Source: Planctomycetota bacterium (GTDB taxonomy: Bacteria; Planctomycetota; OFTM77). From it: DNA of 64,000 nt. Below, piece after piece: positions 32,619 through 42,544 of this stretch (positions within the stretch are counted from its first letter, which is position 1; each line of letters opens with the position of its first letter). The position numbers and the translations under genes are program-made. The stretch spans positions 62,001 to 126,000 of the forward strand of contig JAJDCO010000149.1 in NCBI GenBank assembly GCA_029260795.1. Direction: 5' to 3'. The notes beneath the pieces were generated by a model. That model did not search any database, was not told the DNA's origin, and was given only the letters and a program-made list of their open reading frames with translations.

Positions 32619-34070
32619 ATGACCGACCCCCACGAAACGGCGCCCGGTCTCTGGAGCCGCCGCGATCTCCTACGACGCGCCGGCGGCGGATTGGGCTGGC
32701 TGGGGTTCTTATCGCTCCTGCAGCGAGAGGGCTTGCTGGCCATCGACGACTCGATCGATCCTCTGAGGGCGAGGTCGCCCCACTTCCCAGCCTCGGCGAA
32801 GTCGGTGATCTGGCTCTTCATCAACGGCGGCCCGAGCCACGTCGATACCTGGGACTACAAGCCGGCACTGGCCAAGCACGCCGGGCAGGATCTACCGGAC
32901 TTCGACAAGCACACGGGCTTCTTCGCGGACGCGGTCGGCGGGCTGATGCCCTCGCCTTTCCGCTTTCGGCAGCGGGGCGAATGCGGCAAGTGGGTCTCGG
33001 AGATCTTTCCCTACCTGGGCGAGCACGTCGACAAGATGGCCTTCTTGCACTCGGGTCACACCGAGTCGAACAACCACTCACCGGCGCTCCTCATGATGAA
33101 CTGTGGCGTACCGCGACTGGGCTATCCGTGCGCCGGGTCATGGGTGAACTACGGGCTGGGCAGCTCGAGCCGCGATCTGCCTGCCTTCGTGGTGATGTCG
33201 GATCCCAAGGGCCGAGGGCTTCCGAAAGGATACGCACTGAACTGGAGTGCCGGCTACCTGCCGAGTGTCTACCAAGGTACGTGGCTGAAGCCCACCGGTG
33301 ACCCGATCGAGAACCTCGAGCGGCCGGGGGAGATGAACGACGCTCAGCAGCGGGCGCAGCTGGATCTCTTGGCGAATCTCAACCGGGAACACCTCGAAGC
33401 GCATGCGCGGGCCTCCGAGCTCTCGGCGCGCCTGGACAGCTTCGAGCTCGCCTATCGCATGCAAGCTTCCGCGCCGGAAGCCCTGAACCTCGAGGCGGAG
33501 CCGGCTCATGTGCGAGCGCTCTACGGCCTCGATGACCCGAGCTGCCAGCACTTCGCTCGCCAGTGCCTCACGGCGCGTCGGCTGGTCGAGCGGGGCGTTC
33601 GCTTCGTACAGATCTACTCGGGCGGGATGGAGAACCAGCGCTCCTGGGACGGGCACAGCGACATCGAAGGCAATCACCGCGGCTTCGCTCAGGAGACCGA
33701 TCAACCGATCGCGGGCCTGCTCGCCGACCTCGAGCAGCGAGGGCTCCTCGACGAGACGCTCATCGTGTGGGGCGGCGAGTTCGGTCGACTCCCGATCGCA
33801 CAGATCTCGGAGCGTCCGGGGCGAGACCACAACCCGCACGCGTTCACATTCTGGCTCGCAGGCGGCGGCGTTCGGGGCGGCGTGTCCTACGGTGAGACGG
33901 ACGAGGTCGGGTTTCGCTCGGAGGTCGATCGGTATCACGTCAACGATCTCCACGCCACGATCCTGCACCTCCTCGGCCTCGATCACGAGCGGCTCACCTA
34001 CGTCCACAATGGCCGCCGCTTCCGCCTCACCGATGTCGCGGGTCGGGTGATTCGTGAGGTGCTCGCATAG
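32619..34070 (+). CDS. DUF1501 protein with Tat signal
   Basis: A 483-residue protein of the DUF1501 family, related to the alkaline phosphatase/sulfatase fold. It starts 11 bases after the DUF1549 gene. The N-terminus carries a twin-arginine motif (SRRDLLRRAGGG, residues 13-24), so it is exported folded. Conserved family phrases include FINGGPSHVDTWDYKP near the N-terminus, and WDGHSDIEGNHRG and GGEFGRLP later. It is the standard partner of DUF1549/DUF1553 cytochromes; the pair presumably acts in the periplasm. The nature of the substrate is unknown. Confidence 0.92.
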   Translation: MTDPHETAPGLWSRRDLLRRAGGGLGWLGFLSLLQREGLLAIDDSIDPLRARSPHFPASAKSVIWLFINGGPSHVDTWDYKPALAKHAGQDLPDFDKHTGFFADAVGGLMPSPFRFRQRGECGKWVSEIFPYLGEHVDKMAFLHSGHTESNNHSPALLMMNCGVPRLGYPCAGSWVNYGLGSSSRDLPAFVVMSDPKGRGLPKGYALNWSAGYLPSVYQGTWLKPTGDPIENLERPGEMNDAQQRAQLDLLANLNREHLEAHARASELSARLDSFELAYRMQASAPEALNLEAEPAHVRALYGLDDPSCQHFARQCLTARRLVERGVRFVQIYSGGMENQRSWDGHSDIEGNHRGFAQETDQPIAGLLADLEQRGLLDETLIVWGGEFGRLPIAQISERPGRDHNPHAFTFWLAGGGVRGGVSYGETDEVGFRSEVDRYHVNDLHATILHLLGLDHERLTYVHNGRRFRLTDVAGRVIREVLA

Positions 34071-34187
34071 CGAGGCACCTCGCCCTCGGCGGCAACGTCG
34101 CGCGAGACCGGGGCGAGGCCCTGGTTCGGAGAGGGCGACAGAATCAGTCGATTGACGGCCTTCGGCGCGAGCGTCAAGCTTGCGGCC

Positions 34188-36857
34188 ATGAAGCACGATC
34201 CTCACCTTCCGCTGCGCGCGGACATTCGCTTACTCGGACGACTGCTCGGGGAGACCCTTCGGAGCCAGGAAGGCACGGCCCTCTTCGAGACCGTCGAGCG
34301 CGTTCGGGCCCTTTCGAAGCGGGCTCGAGAGAAGGACGGGGCGACGCTCTTGACCGAGCTGGGGCAGGAGCTGGAGGGCCTCGCGCTCCCGGATGCCCTC
34401 CCGGTCGCTCGGGCCTTCGCCCACTTCTTGACCCTCGCCAACATCGCCGAGCAGCACCACCGCATCCGCCGCCGCCGCGCCTATCGCAGCGACCCTCAGG
34501 CACCGCCCCAACGCGGCTCGTTCGACGAGTCCTTTGCTCGACTCCTCGCGGCCGGTGTCTCGAGTGAAGAGCTGCTTCGGCGAGTCGGAACGCTGAAGAT
34601 CGAGCTCGTCTTTACGGCGCATCCGACCGAGGTCGTGCGGCGGACCTTGAGACGGTCTCAGGGCCGGATCGCCGCACTCTTGGAGCAGCGCGATCGCCAG
34701 GATCTCTTGCCCGAAGAGCGCGTGTCACTCCTCGATGCGCTGCGTCGAGAGATCCTGACGATGTGGCGAACGCACGAGGTGCAGCACCAGCAGCCCACGC
34801 CGCTCGACGAGGTGAAGCAAGGGTTGGTCGTCTTCGAGCAGACCTTGTGGGAGGCGGTGCCGACCTGGCTTCGGACGTTCGACCGGGCTCTCGAGCGCAC
34901 GACGGGCGAGCGGTTGTCGGTGGAGACGGTGCCGATCCGCTTCGGCTCTTGGATGGGAGGGGATCGCGACGGCAATCCTCACGTGACGCCGAGCATCACG
35001 CCGAAAGCGTGCTGGTTGGCCCGTTGGATGGCAGCGGATCTCTATCGGCGCGAGCTGGGCATCCTCCGAAGCGAGCTCTCGCTCGCGCGCGGATCGCGGG
35101 AGCTCGAAGCGCGCGCAGGCACGACTCGCGAGCCCTATCGAGTCGTGCTCGGAGAGCTCCTGGTCCGATTGCGTGCGACGCAAGAAGGGATCGAGCGACT
35201 GTTGAAGGACGACTCCCCGACGCCCGAGCACGCGTCACGAATGCTCTGGAACGAGGTCGATCTCCGTGAGCCCCTCGATCTTTGTCACCGATCACTCCAG
35301 GAGACGGGCGCGGGTCTCGTCGCCGACGGGCGCCTGCTCGACGTGCGGCGACGGGTGGCGTGCTTCGGCCTGACGCTGGTTCAGCTGGACGTGCGGCAGG
35401 AGTCGACGCGCCACGCCGAAGCGCTCGATGCCCTGACGCTCCGCATCGGGCGTGGGTCTTATCTGAGCTGGACCGAGTCGCAGCGCCAGGACTTCCTGGT
35501 GGAGCAGATCGCCCGCGATGGAGATGAGCTGGAGCCGTGCTTCCGTGATCTCGACAGCTTCTCCGACGAGGTGCGGGACGTGCTCGAGACCTTTCTCGTT
35601 ATCGAGAGAATCCCGTCTGCATCCCTGGGCGCCTACGTGATCTCGATGGCGAGCCGACCTTCGGACGTACTGTGCGTCGAGGTGCTCCAGCGAGCGGCCA
35701 GGATCTCGAGGCCGCTGCGCGTCGTTCCGCTCTTCGAGACGGTGGGCGACCTGGCGAGCTCCGACGAATGTTGCCGGGCCTTGTTCGCACTCCCCGGCTA
35801 TCGCGAGCGCATCGGCGGCCGCCAGGAGGTGATGCTGGGCTACTCCGACTCCGCAAAGGACGGGGGGCGCCTGGCAGCAGCCTGGGAGCTCTTTCAGGCA
35901 CAGGAGCGTCTCGTCACGGCGGCGCACGAGAGCTCGATCGCCGTGACCTTCTTCCATGGTCGGGGCGGTACGGTCGGGCGGGGAGGGGGACCCCTTCACT
36001 TGGCCATCCAGTCGCAGCCGCCCGGCTCCATCGACGGGACGCTCCGGGTGACTGAGCAGGGCGAGATGATCCATGCCAAGTTCGGTCTTCCCGGGATTGC
36101 CGTGCGCACCCTGGAGGTCGCTACGACGGCCGTGCTCGAAGCGACGCTGCGGCCCGGCGCGCCGCCGGAGGCCGATTGGCGCGCTCGGATGCAAGCGATC
36201 GCCGATACTTCTCGCCGCGCCTATCGAAAGGTCGTCTACGAGACGCCGGACTTCCTTGACTACTTCCGAGCGGCAACGCCCGAGCAGGAGCTGAGCTCTC
36301 TGAAGATCGGAAGCCGACCCGCACGACGCCGGGCGAGCGGAGGAGTGGAGACCTTGCGCGCGATCCCTTGGGTCTTCGCGTGGATGCAGACGCGGCTCCT
36401 GCTGCCCTCATGGTTGGGCGTGACCGAGGCGCTCGAGGAGGCGCGGGCGGCAGGAGCTTTCGACGACCTGCGTGCGATGGTCCAGCGTTGGCCGTTCTTT
36501 CGATCCACCTTTGATCTCGTCGACATGGTGTTGGCCAAGGCCTCCCCGAGGATCGCGGCCCAGTACGATGCGCGCCTCGTCGAGCCGGTGGGTCAGGCGA
36601 TCGGCCGAGACCTGCGCGGGCGTCTCGAGCGCGCGATCCGGTTGATGTGCGAGCTCTTGGGCTGCGAGCGTCCGCTGGCCAACAACCCGGTTCTGCGACG
36701 CTCGATCGACGTGCGAAATCCCTACGTCGATCCCATCAACCTGGTCCAGATCGAGCTGCTGCGGCGCCTGCGCGCGGAGCCCGACAACGAGGATCTACTC
36801 GACACCTTGCTCATCACTGTCAACGGAGTCGCGGCCGGCATGCGCAACACCGGTTGA
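34188..36857 (+). CDS. ppc: Phosphoenolpyruvate carboxylase
   Basis: An 889-residue cytoplasmic enzyme that carboxylates phosphoenolpyruvate to oxaloacetate, feeding the citric acid cycle. Signature regions are all present: FTAHPTEVVRRT with catalytic His145, GSWMGGDRDGNP, LGYSDSAKDGG, FFHGRGGTVGRGGGP and the conserved end VNGVAAGMRNTG. The ATG at 34188 is preferred over the TTG at 34152. Length is typical of bacterial PEPC. The gene is separate from its neighbours and ends 15 bases before the convergent GT-C/sulfatase-like gene. Confidence 0.96.
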   Translation: MKHDPHLPLRADIRLLGRLLGETLRSQEGTALFETVERVRALSKRAREKDGATLLTELGQELEGLALPDALPVARAFAHFLTLANIAEQHHRIRRRRAYRSDPQAPPQRGSFDESFARLLAAGVSSEELLRRVGTLKIELVFTAHPTEVVRRTLRRSQGRIAALLEQRDRQDLLPEERVSLLDALRREILTMWRTHEVQHQQPTPLDEVKQGLVVFEQTLWEAVPTWLRTFDRALERTTGERLSVETVPIRFGSWMGGDRDGNPHVTPSITPKACWLARWMAADLYRRELGILRSELSLARGSRELEARAGTTREPYRVVLGELLVRLRATQEGIERLLKDDSPTPEHASRMLWNEVDLREPLDLCHRSLQETGAGLVADGRLLDVRRRVACFGLTLVQLDVRQESTRHAEALDALTLRIGRGSYLSWTESQRQDFLVEQIARDGDELEPCFRDLDSFSDEVRDVLETFLVIERIPSASLGAYVISMASRPSDVLCVEVLQRAARISRPLRVVPLFETVGDLASSDECCRALFALPGYRERIGGRQEVMLGYSDSAKDGGRLAAAWELFQAQERLVTAAHESSIAVTFFHGRGGTVGRGGGPLHLAIQSQPPGSIDGTLRVTEQGEMIHAKFGLPGIAVRTLEVATTAVLEATLRPGAPPEADWRARMQAIADTSRRAYRKVVYETPDFLDYFRAATPEQELSSLKIGSRPARRRASGGVETLRAIPWVFAWMQTRLLLPSWLGVTEALEEARAAGAFDDLRAMVQRWPFFRSTFDLVDMVLAKASPRIAAQYDARLVEPVGQAIGRDLRGRLERAIRLMCELLGCERPLANNPVLRRSIDVRNPYVDPINLVQIELLRRLRAEPDNEDLLDTLLITVNGVAAGMRNTG

Positions 36858-36872
36858 GCGACCGACGAAGCG

Positions 36873-39713
36873 TTACTTCTTCTCGTTGAGGACGCGGAGA
36901 GCGATCTCGAGCGAGTCTTCGAGGGGACCCGGGCGCATCGTTCGCGCGAGCTCGATGTCGCGTCGCAAGTCCCGGAGGAGCTCGGTGGCGATCCGATTGG
37001 CGTCTTCCCGATTGTCGGCGAGGATGTCGGTGCGCTCGTCAGGATCGAGCAACAGATCATAGAGTCGATTCTGGTCGGGCTCGGTCAAGCTCGTCAGCAG
37101 AGCCTGGCGACCGTCGATCCCCTTGAGGCGAGTCGGGTTCCTCGGATCGACGACCATCGCGAGCAGATCCTCATCGTCTGTCTGGCGAAGGTTGCGTCCC
37201 GGGCAGTCTGACGGGCTGGCGATGCCGAGGTAGTTGAGGGTCGTCGGTAAGATGTCGATCTGACGTGCGACCGTTTGGAGTCGACGGGCCAGCACGAAGT
37301 CGCCCGGGCAGTAGATGAGAAGCGGGATCTGGACCGCACCTCGCTCGAGCGAATCACCCAGCTCACCGGTGGCGGGTGCCGGGAGGGATTGACCGTTGGT
37401 ACCGGTCAGGATCACCAGCGTGTTCTCGTGCAGCTTGCAGTTCTCGATCAGCTCGAGGACGCGACGCACCTCGAAGTCGGCAGCGCGGACGGCTTGTGCA
37501 TACCAGGCGCGGCAATCTTCGATCTCGGAGAGAAAAGCCTCGTTGATCGCCGTGACGTCGACCTCGTCCTCCCGGTCGGGGTCGGCCAGCCGCTCCTCCG
37601 AAGCCGGCTCGGCCCAGTTCGGGTGCTTGGGAACCCACGCAGGGACCGAGTAGTGGAGGCGAAGATAGAATCGGTCTTTTCCGGTCCGAAACCGGCGCCG
37701 CTCCTCACGGAGCCAACGGATCGCGGTGGCGGTCACGTCCGCGTCGCGGCCGCGAGCGGTCTCCCAGCTCGCCTCCTCCTCCGACCCGATCTCGGTGTGG
37801 TCCAAGGCGACGAAGCCTTGATCGAAGCCGCGATCGATGAGGGCAGTCTGTGAGCTGATCGATCGCGTCTCGTAGCCCTGCTGAGCCAGGGCTTCGGCCA
37901 GGGTGGTTACGGATCCGGGAAGAAAGGCCGTCGGATCGCGCTCGATCCAGCAGCCGTGTACGAGGGGCGGCAAGCCGGTCACCACCGATCCGAAGGCGGC
38001 AGTGGCCGAAGGAGTGGTCGAGAAGGCACGCTCGAACAGAACGCTCTGGCGGCTGAAGAGGTCGATGTTCGGTGTGAGGTTGCGCTCCTGCCCGTAGCAG
38101 CCCAGATGGTCGGCTCGGAGCCCGTCGATCGAGATCAGCACGACGTTGTAGGTGAATCGACGGGAACCGGAGAGAGAGCCGTGCAGGTTGAAGGCGGCGA
38201 AGATGAAGATCGCGATCAGTCCCGCAAAGAACGGGTACTTGATCGATCCAGAGAGAAAGTGCCGGGGTAGCCGGGCGGTCGCCATCGCTTCCTGCAACGT
38301 CATGGCGGCCGCATCACCCGCCGGCACACCCACCGCGAGGGAGCGCTGCAGCGTCATTGGATCGCTGGGCGAAGTGCGGACCGACTTGGCTCGCAGAATG
38401 CCCCGGGAGAGCAAGACCGCTTGGTGGATTCCCACGGCCGTGATCGGGAGCGCCGAGACGATGAGCGGCAAGAAGTCGATCTCACGATCGAGGCGCACCA
38501 GGGCCAACGTGGCGGCCGCAGCGACCGAGATGGCCGAGAGCGGAACGATCGCGTCGGCCTCGTCATCGATCTCGTTGCGATGAGCGACCAAGCGTTGCGC
38601 GATCACCCACAGGCCGATCAGCAAGAAGAGGGCACCCAACGGAAGTCGCAGACGAGCAAAGAAGGGATCACCGACGAAGAGGACCGCGTCGACCATCGCG
38701 AACACGCGTTCCGGAAGCGACTCGAGCGTCTTGTTCGGAAGCGCTCGAGCATCGAAGATGCGAAACTCCTCTTGGCTGTGAAGCATGCCGTCGAGGCGTT
38801 CCAGCGGTGACTCGTGGAGGTAGGGCGCCGGGACGAAGAAGCTGACCGTGGCCACGGTCAACACGATCAGCACCACACACCCGATGCGTGGCGCGCCGCT
38901 CCAGCCCACTCGCTTGAGGCGATACGAGAGGGGCAAGATCAAGAGCAGCGGCGTCAGGGCGCCGGCCAGCCGCGTCCCCGAGGCCCAACCGCAGAGCAGC
39001 GCGAACAGGAGGGTGGCGAGGAGGAGCTTCACCCAGCTCGCCTGGCGTCGGAGCTGTCGATGTACGAGCGCCGCGGCTCCGGCCGTCGCCGTGATCGCGA
39101 ACAGCCAGGGAGCCGTATCGTCCACCATGGAGAATGAGCGGGCGGCTGCTGGGCTCAGGGCCAGCAGCAAGCCTCCGGCGAGCCCGGCACCGAAGCCCCA
39201 GATCCCCTTCACCAACGCGAAGAGGATGAGACAAGTCAGCACGCCGAGCCAGACCGACAGCTGACGTCCGGTTGCCAGCTGCTGCGGCGAGACCTCCGCT
39301 TCGGAAGAGGCCGCCGACTCCGGCACCGTGAAGTCGTGAAAGGCCTCGAGGCGCGGGGACGAGTGTCCCGACATCTCGAGTGCGGCGCCATACAGGTACT
39401 TCGCGATCGGTGGGCTCGCGTGGCCCCAGGGCGAATCGGGACGGGGAATCGGGGCGACCGCCCAGTCGGAGGCCTGGCGCTCACCGTCGACGAAGAGCTT
39501 TTGGTAGTAGTTGTTTCCCGCCGTGATCCAGTTGATCTCGGCGGGGCGCAGGGGCTCGTCGGTCTCGGCAGCGAACATCTGGTAGGCCAGAAGCGCCATC
39601 AGGGCGACGGCAGCCGGGCGCAAGACCGAGAGCAGCCATCCCGGCACTCGCGTCTGGCGCGCAGAGGGAGTCACCGGGAGCTCGGATTGTGGGTCCTCGG
39701 AACCGCCCGTCAT
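36873..39713 (-). CDS. GT-C-like membrane domain fused to a sulfatase-superfamily domain
   Basis: A 946-residue membrane protein. Residues about 25-520 hold a GT-C-like region: an early luminal loop with INWITAGNNYYQKLF and HASPPIAKYLYG (similar to the HPPLAK motif of protein mannosyltransferases), then around ten helices. Residues about 530-940 are a sulfatase/alkaline-phosphatase-superfamily domain starting VVLISIDGLRADHLGCYG. Where sulfatases have C/S-x-P-x-R, this one reads TTPSA, so a formylglycine nucleophile is absent and a threonine may take its place, as in phosphoethanolamine transferases and LtaS. It may therefore be a phospho-transferase or hydrolase acting on a glycan. That is inference. 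Confidence 0.78.
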   Translation of the reverse strand: MTGGSEDPQSELPVTPSARQTRVPGWLLSVLRPAAVALMALLAYQMFAAETDEPLRPAEINWITAGNNYYQKLFVDGERQASDWAVAPIPRPDSPWGHASPPIAKYLYGAALEMSGHSSPRLEAFHDFTVPESAASSEAEVSPQQLATGRQLSVWLGVLTCLILFALVKGIWGFGAGLAGGLLLALSPAAARSFSMVDDTAPWLFAITATAGAAALVHRQLRRQASWVKLLLATLLFALLCGWASGTRLAGALTPLLLILPLSYRLKRVGWSGAPRIGCVVLIVLTVATVSFFVPAPYLHESPLERLDGMLHSQEEFRIFDARALPNKTLESLPERVFAMVDAVLFVGDPFFARLRLPLGALFLLIGLWVIAQRLVAHRNEIDDEADAIVPLSAISVAAAATLALVRLDREIDFLPLIVSALPITAVGIHQAVLLSRGILRAKSVRTSPSDPMTLQRSLAVGVPAGDAAAMTLQEAMATARLPRHFLSGSIKYPFFAGLIAIFIFAAFNLHGSLSGSRRFTYNVVLISIDGLRADHLGCYGQERNLTPNIDLFSRQSVLFERAFSTTPSATAAFGSVVTGLPPLVHGCWIERDPTAFLPGSVTTLAEALAQQGYETRSISSQTALIDRGFDQGFVALDHTEIGSEEEASWETARGRDADVTATAIRWLREERRRFRTGKDRFYLRLHYSVPAWVPKHPNWAEPASEERLADPDREDEVDVTAINEAFLSEIEDCRAWYAQAVRAADFEVRRVLELIENCKLHENTLVILTGTNGQSLPAPATGELGDSLERGAVQIPLLIYCPGDFVLARRLQTVARQIDILPTTLNYLGIASPSDCPGRNLRQTDDEDLLAMVVDPRNPTRLKGIDGRQALLTSLTEPDQNRLYDLLLDPDERTDILADNREDANRIATELLRDLRRDIELARTMRPGPLEDSLEIALRVLNEKK

Positions 39714-39778
39714 TCGCGATTCCCCTCCGATCTTGGAAAGCCGGGGGCCATCCTCCCCGCGTCGTCGACAGCGGCTGA

Positions 39779-39807
39779 AGTCTAAGAAGGGCTGACCGGC
39801 AAGTCAA
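39779..39807 (-). promoter_or_regulatory. Predicted sigma-70-like promoter for the GT-C/sulfatase-like gene
   Basis: On the minus strand TTGACT (39802-39807) and TAGACT (39779-39784) are separated by 17 bases, 66 bases before the ATG at 39713. It lies just after the hairpin at 39811-39831, which fits the end of one unit and the start of the next. Confidence 0.5.
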
Positions 39808-39810
39808 TCA

Positions 39811-39831
39811 AAGCCCCGGCAACCGGGGCTT
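39811..39831 (-). terminator. Hairpin, probable terminator of the upstream glycan operon
   Basis: A perfect 9-base stem (AAGCCCCGG / CCGGGGCTT) with a 3-base loop lies 30 bases after the stop of the minus-strand glycosyltransferase gene. On the minus strand it is followed by TGATTGACTT, an imperfect T-rich tract. It separates this gene from the next promoter at 39779-39807. Confidence 0.55.
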
Positions 39832-39860
39832 CGAGGGCTCGAGTGTCGAAGCTCCGGCAC

Positions 39861-41261
39861 TCAGGTCATGGCCGGTGGGTCGGGGCGTCGGACGAGTGCG
39901 GCGAGCTGAACGCCACATGTCAGCGCGGCGACCGGCAGCACATGAATCAGCAGCCGGTTCCACGACACATCGACGTGCCAACCGATGTCGTGCGGAGAGT
40001 ACAGGTAGACCACGAAGTAGAGCAGGATCTGACTGACCGCCAAGGCGACCAGAAAGAGGGTCACGCGATGGTGACCGGCTCGCCACGCCACGAACGGTGC
40101 GGCGAGATACACGAGCCAAACGATGCCCCAATGCTCGAATTGGAAGCCATCGCGCAGGATGGCCTGAAGCAGCTCGGGCGTCTGGGCGAGCCGATCGAGC
40201 GGGTTGTCGTTCAAGATCCGGTGCAGGTATCCCTCGTCGAGAAAGCTCGGGAGCGTTCCGCGGATCAGGAGCCAGGGGGCGCTGAACGCGAAGACGGCGA
40301 GCATGAGCCCGGCGGCCGGTGCCAGCCGGCGCCAGCGAGGTCGCACCAGGGGCCGAATCCACAGCGCCGCCGCGAAGATCACGGCCAGGGGCAGAGTCAG
40401 CAGCAAGCCTTCGTTCTTGGTCGCGATCGCACAGGACTGGAAGAAGGCCGCGATGAGCACGTAGCGCCAGTCCCGGTCGCCGAAGAACAAGAACAGGTAG
40501 GCGACGGCCGCACCCCAGAAGAAGGCGAACGGGACGTCGGCATAGCCGGAGATGCCTCCCCCGTCGTGATAGAAGGCGAAGAAGGGAGGCGACGCGAAGC
40601 TCACCACCAAGAGCAACGTCAGCAGCCGGCCCAGGCGCTTGCGGAACAGGGAGTAGACGAGGCCGACGATTCCGATGAAGAACGCCGGGAAGATGGCCTT
40701 GCCCGGTCGCTCGGAGACGTCGCCGAGCGCCTCCCAGATCGAAGCCTCGTGATAAGCGATCAGCAGTGGGTAGTTGCGGTGGTAGTGGATGCGGTCGGGG
40801 CTCGTGATGGACTCTCCCCGCACGCCGCCCTCGTGGTAGAGGATCTTGGCGGTGGTCCCGTAGATGGCCCGAGCATCCCAGCTCTTGAGCGGCTCCGTGA
40901 CGGCCTGCACGAGGACGGTCGTCGACAGCACGACCAGCATCCCGATCAGGACGGCCTCGCAGGCGTCGACAGATCGCTTGGTGTGTCCGTTGGCGATGGG
41001 CTTCGTCCTCCGCCCTCGCCAGCCGAGCCAGGCGACGAGGGCTACGGCCGGCAGCCCGAGCCACAGCCCCAGACCCAACACGAACCGTTCACCCCCGGCC
41101 GAGGCCAGCAGAGCGAGCCAGTACGAAAAGCCCATGCCGATGCCGAACGCCGTCGTGACGGTTCGGAGCCGACTCGACTCGCGCTCCGGCCGCCGAAAGA
41201 ACAGACCCCGGTAGATCGCCAGCCCGAGTGCAATATGTGACAAGAGGTAGACGATGGTCAT
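39861..41261 (-). CDS. GT-C family membrane glycosyltransferase-like protein
   Basis: A 466-residue membrane protein with about 11 helices. The first extracytoplasmic loop contains LKSWDARAIYGTTAKILYHEGG, where an acidic residue sits in the position used by ArnT/PMT-type GT-C enzymes, and GEGL-like text (ATKNEGLLLTLPLAVIF) appears in a later helix, which is common in this group. The ATG at 41261 is chosen because the longer frame begins in hydrophilic, proline-rich text overlapping the upstream gene. It probably moves a sugar from a polyprenyl carrier to an envelope acceptor. Substrate and acceptor are unknown. It follows the 42243 gene by 58 bases and forms an operon with it. Confidence 0.7.
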   Translation of the reverse strand: MTIVYLLSHIALGLAIYRGLFFRRPERESSRLRTVTTAFGIGMGFSYWLALLASAGGERFVLGLGLWLGLPAVALVAWLGWRGRRTKPIANGHTKRSVDACEAVLIGMLVVLSTTVLVQAVTEPLKSWDARAIYGTTAKILYHEGGVRGESITSPDRIHYHRNYPLLIAYHEASIWEALGDVSERPGKAIFPAFFIGIVGLVYSLFRKRLGRLLTLLLVVSFASPPFFAFYHDGGGISGYADVPFAFFWGAAVAYLFLFFGDRDWRYVLIAAFFQSCAIATKNEGLLLTLPLAVIFAAALWIRPLVRPRWRRLAPAAGLMLAVFAFSAPWLLIRGTLPSFLDEGYLHRILNDNPLDRLAQTPELLQAILRDGFQFEHWGIVWLVYLAAPFVAWRAGHHRVTLFLVALAVSQILLYFVVYLYSPHDIGWHVDVSWNRLLIHVLPVAALTCGVQLAALVRRPDPPAMT

Positions 41262-41319
41262 GGGCGCTGGGTGTGGCTTCCGAGTGGGAGGATTCGATTC
41301 GGAGAATCGGGTGCAAGAA

Positions 41320-42243
41320 TCACCGCAGGGTGATGGGCACGCGCTCGATTCGATTCCGCGAGGATCGGGGGCCGTACCAGTGGACGATCCACTCGACGCC
41401 CATCTGCTTGAAGAACGCCGCGCGGGCCACTCCGTCCAGCTTGGGAAGAGGGCCTTCCTTGTCTTCACCGTAGGTGTTGCGTAGGTCGAGCGATTTCTGA
41501 AAGTCGAGCGGAAGGTAAACGCGCCGCGGAAGCAAGTAGTAGTTCAGGTGGAAGGGGCGTTGGTCGGTGACCAAGAAGATTCCCTCATTCTCGGGAATCT
41601 GGTCCTGGCACTTCTCGATGAACATCATGAACGTTCGGTAGTCGGGGCCGAAGGCCTCCGAGTGCTCGTGCGTCAGGATCTCGCCCGCACGGGACCAGTA
41701 GCGCTCGATGTCCTGCGTCGACGAGTTGAACGTCAGCAGCACGCTCACGAGCAATCCGCCCACCAGCACCAGCAGCCGGCCCGGCGACTGGCTCGTCGGA
41801 ATGATCTGGAGCGAGACGGGTGCTCCCGAGATCGCATGCAGTGAGCGAGGAAGATCGGGCACCGCGCGACGCAGGAGGCGAGCGACCAGTATGCGGCGAG
41901 CCAGATACAGCAAGACCAGGATCGTGCACGGATTCCGGAACTGCCAGACGCTGACCTCGATCTCACCGATCTCGAAGTAGATGCGGCCGACCAAGAGCCG
42001 ATAGACGATCACCAGCAGAGTCATGGCCAGCCCGGCATCCAGCCCGGACAACAAGAGGCGACCGCTGCGCAGGTCGAGCGACTCGTCGATCTCGAGGGAC
42101 GGCCTCGCCGGAATCGGATCCAGGACACTCGTCCAGGGAGCCGACGACGTGCCCGAAACCCGCGACCGGGTCGGGGAGCTGACCTCGGAGGTCGCCGATC
42201 GAAGTCCGAGGACCTCTGCCTTTTCGTTGAATGTCACTCGCAC
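41320..42243 (-). CDS. Membrane protein of unknown function, linked to the glycosyltransferase
   Basis: A 307-residue protein whose reading frame begins with GTG at 42243. About the first 65 residues are hydrophilic and serine-rich, so the true start may be further in. Three or four membrane helices lie at about 70-90, 100-125 and 155-175. The C-terminal extracytoplasmic part contains GIFLVTDQRPFHLNYYLLPR and ends GVEWIVHWYGPRSSRNRIER, text often seen in the C-terminal periplasmic domains of GT-C enzymes and their partners. I do not recognise a named family. The closeness to the 39861-41261 gene suggests a shared role in envelope glycan synthesis. Confidence 0.6.
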   Translation of the reverse strand: MRVTFNEKAEVLGLRSATSEVSSPTRSRVSGTSSAPWTSVLDPIPARPSLEIDESLDLRSGRLLLSGLDAGLAMTLLVIVYRLLVGRIYFEIGEIEVSVWQFRNPCTILVLLYLARRILVARLLRRAVPDLPRSLHAISGAPVSLQIIPTSQSPGRLLVLVGGLLVSVLLTFNSSTQDIERYWSRAGEILTHEHSEAFGPDYRTFMMFIEKCQDQIPENEGIFLVTDQRPFHLNYYLLPRRVYLPLDFQKSLDLRNTYGEDKEGPLPKLDGVARAAFFKQMGVEWIVHWYGPRSSRNRIERVPITLR

Positions 42244-42544
42244 TCTCCCGAGTGGTCCTCGGCCGAACGAGTTGGTCGGGTGGGATGCTCGATCGGGAGA
42301 GGCCCGAAACGTCGCGATGCGCGACGATCCGAAGTGACCTTCATACTGAACGGCTCATTCGAGTTCGGTGGAGTTCGGCCGCTTTGGAACGAAGCGGCGA
42401 TCCACGGTGCCCTCCCCGGGCGTCGCCTCCTTCGCCACGCCGACGGGCCGAGAATCCCAGGATCCTAAAAAGACCCTCCGTGTGAATCAACTACAAACTC
42501 GGTCATCCGACCGGGTTGGATCGCCTCGGCCACCACTCGTAAAC
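42244..42544. other. 301-base intergenic region
   Basis: No gene is supported. A CGGTC-ATCC-GACCG hairpin at 42500-42513 lies about 30 bases after the vanZ-like stop on the minus strand and is followed there by AGTTTGTAGTTG, so it could be a weak terminator. An 8-base palindrome AGGATCCT sits at 42459-42466. The promoter of the glycan gene at 42243 should be here, but I could not pick out a convincing pair of boxes. Confidence 0.35.
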
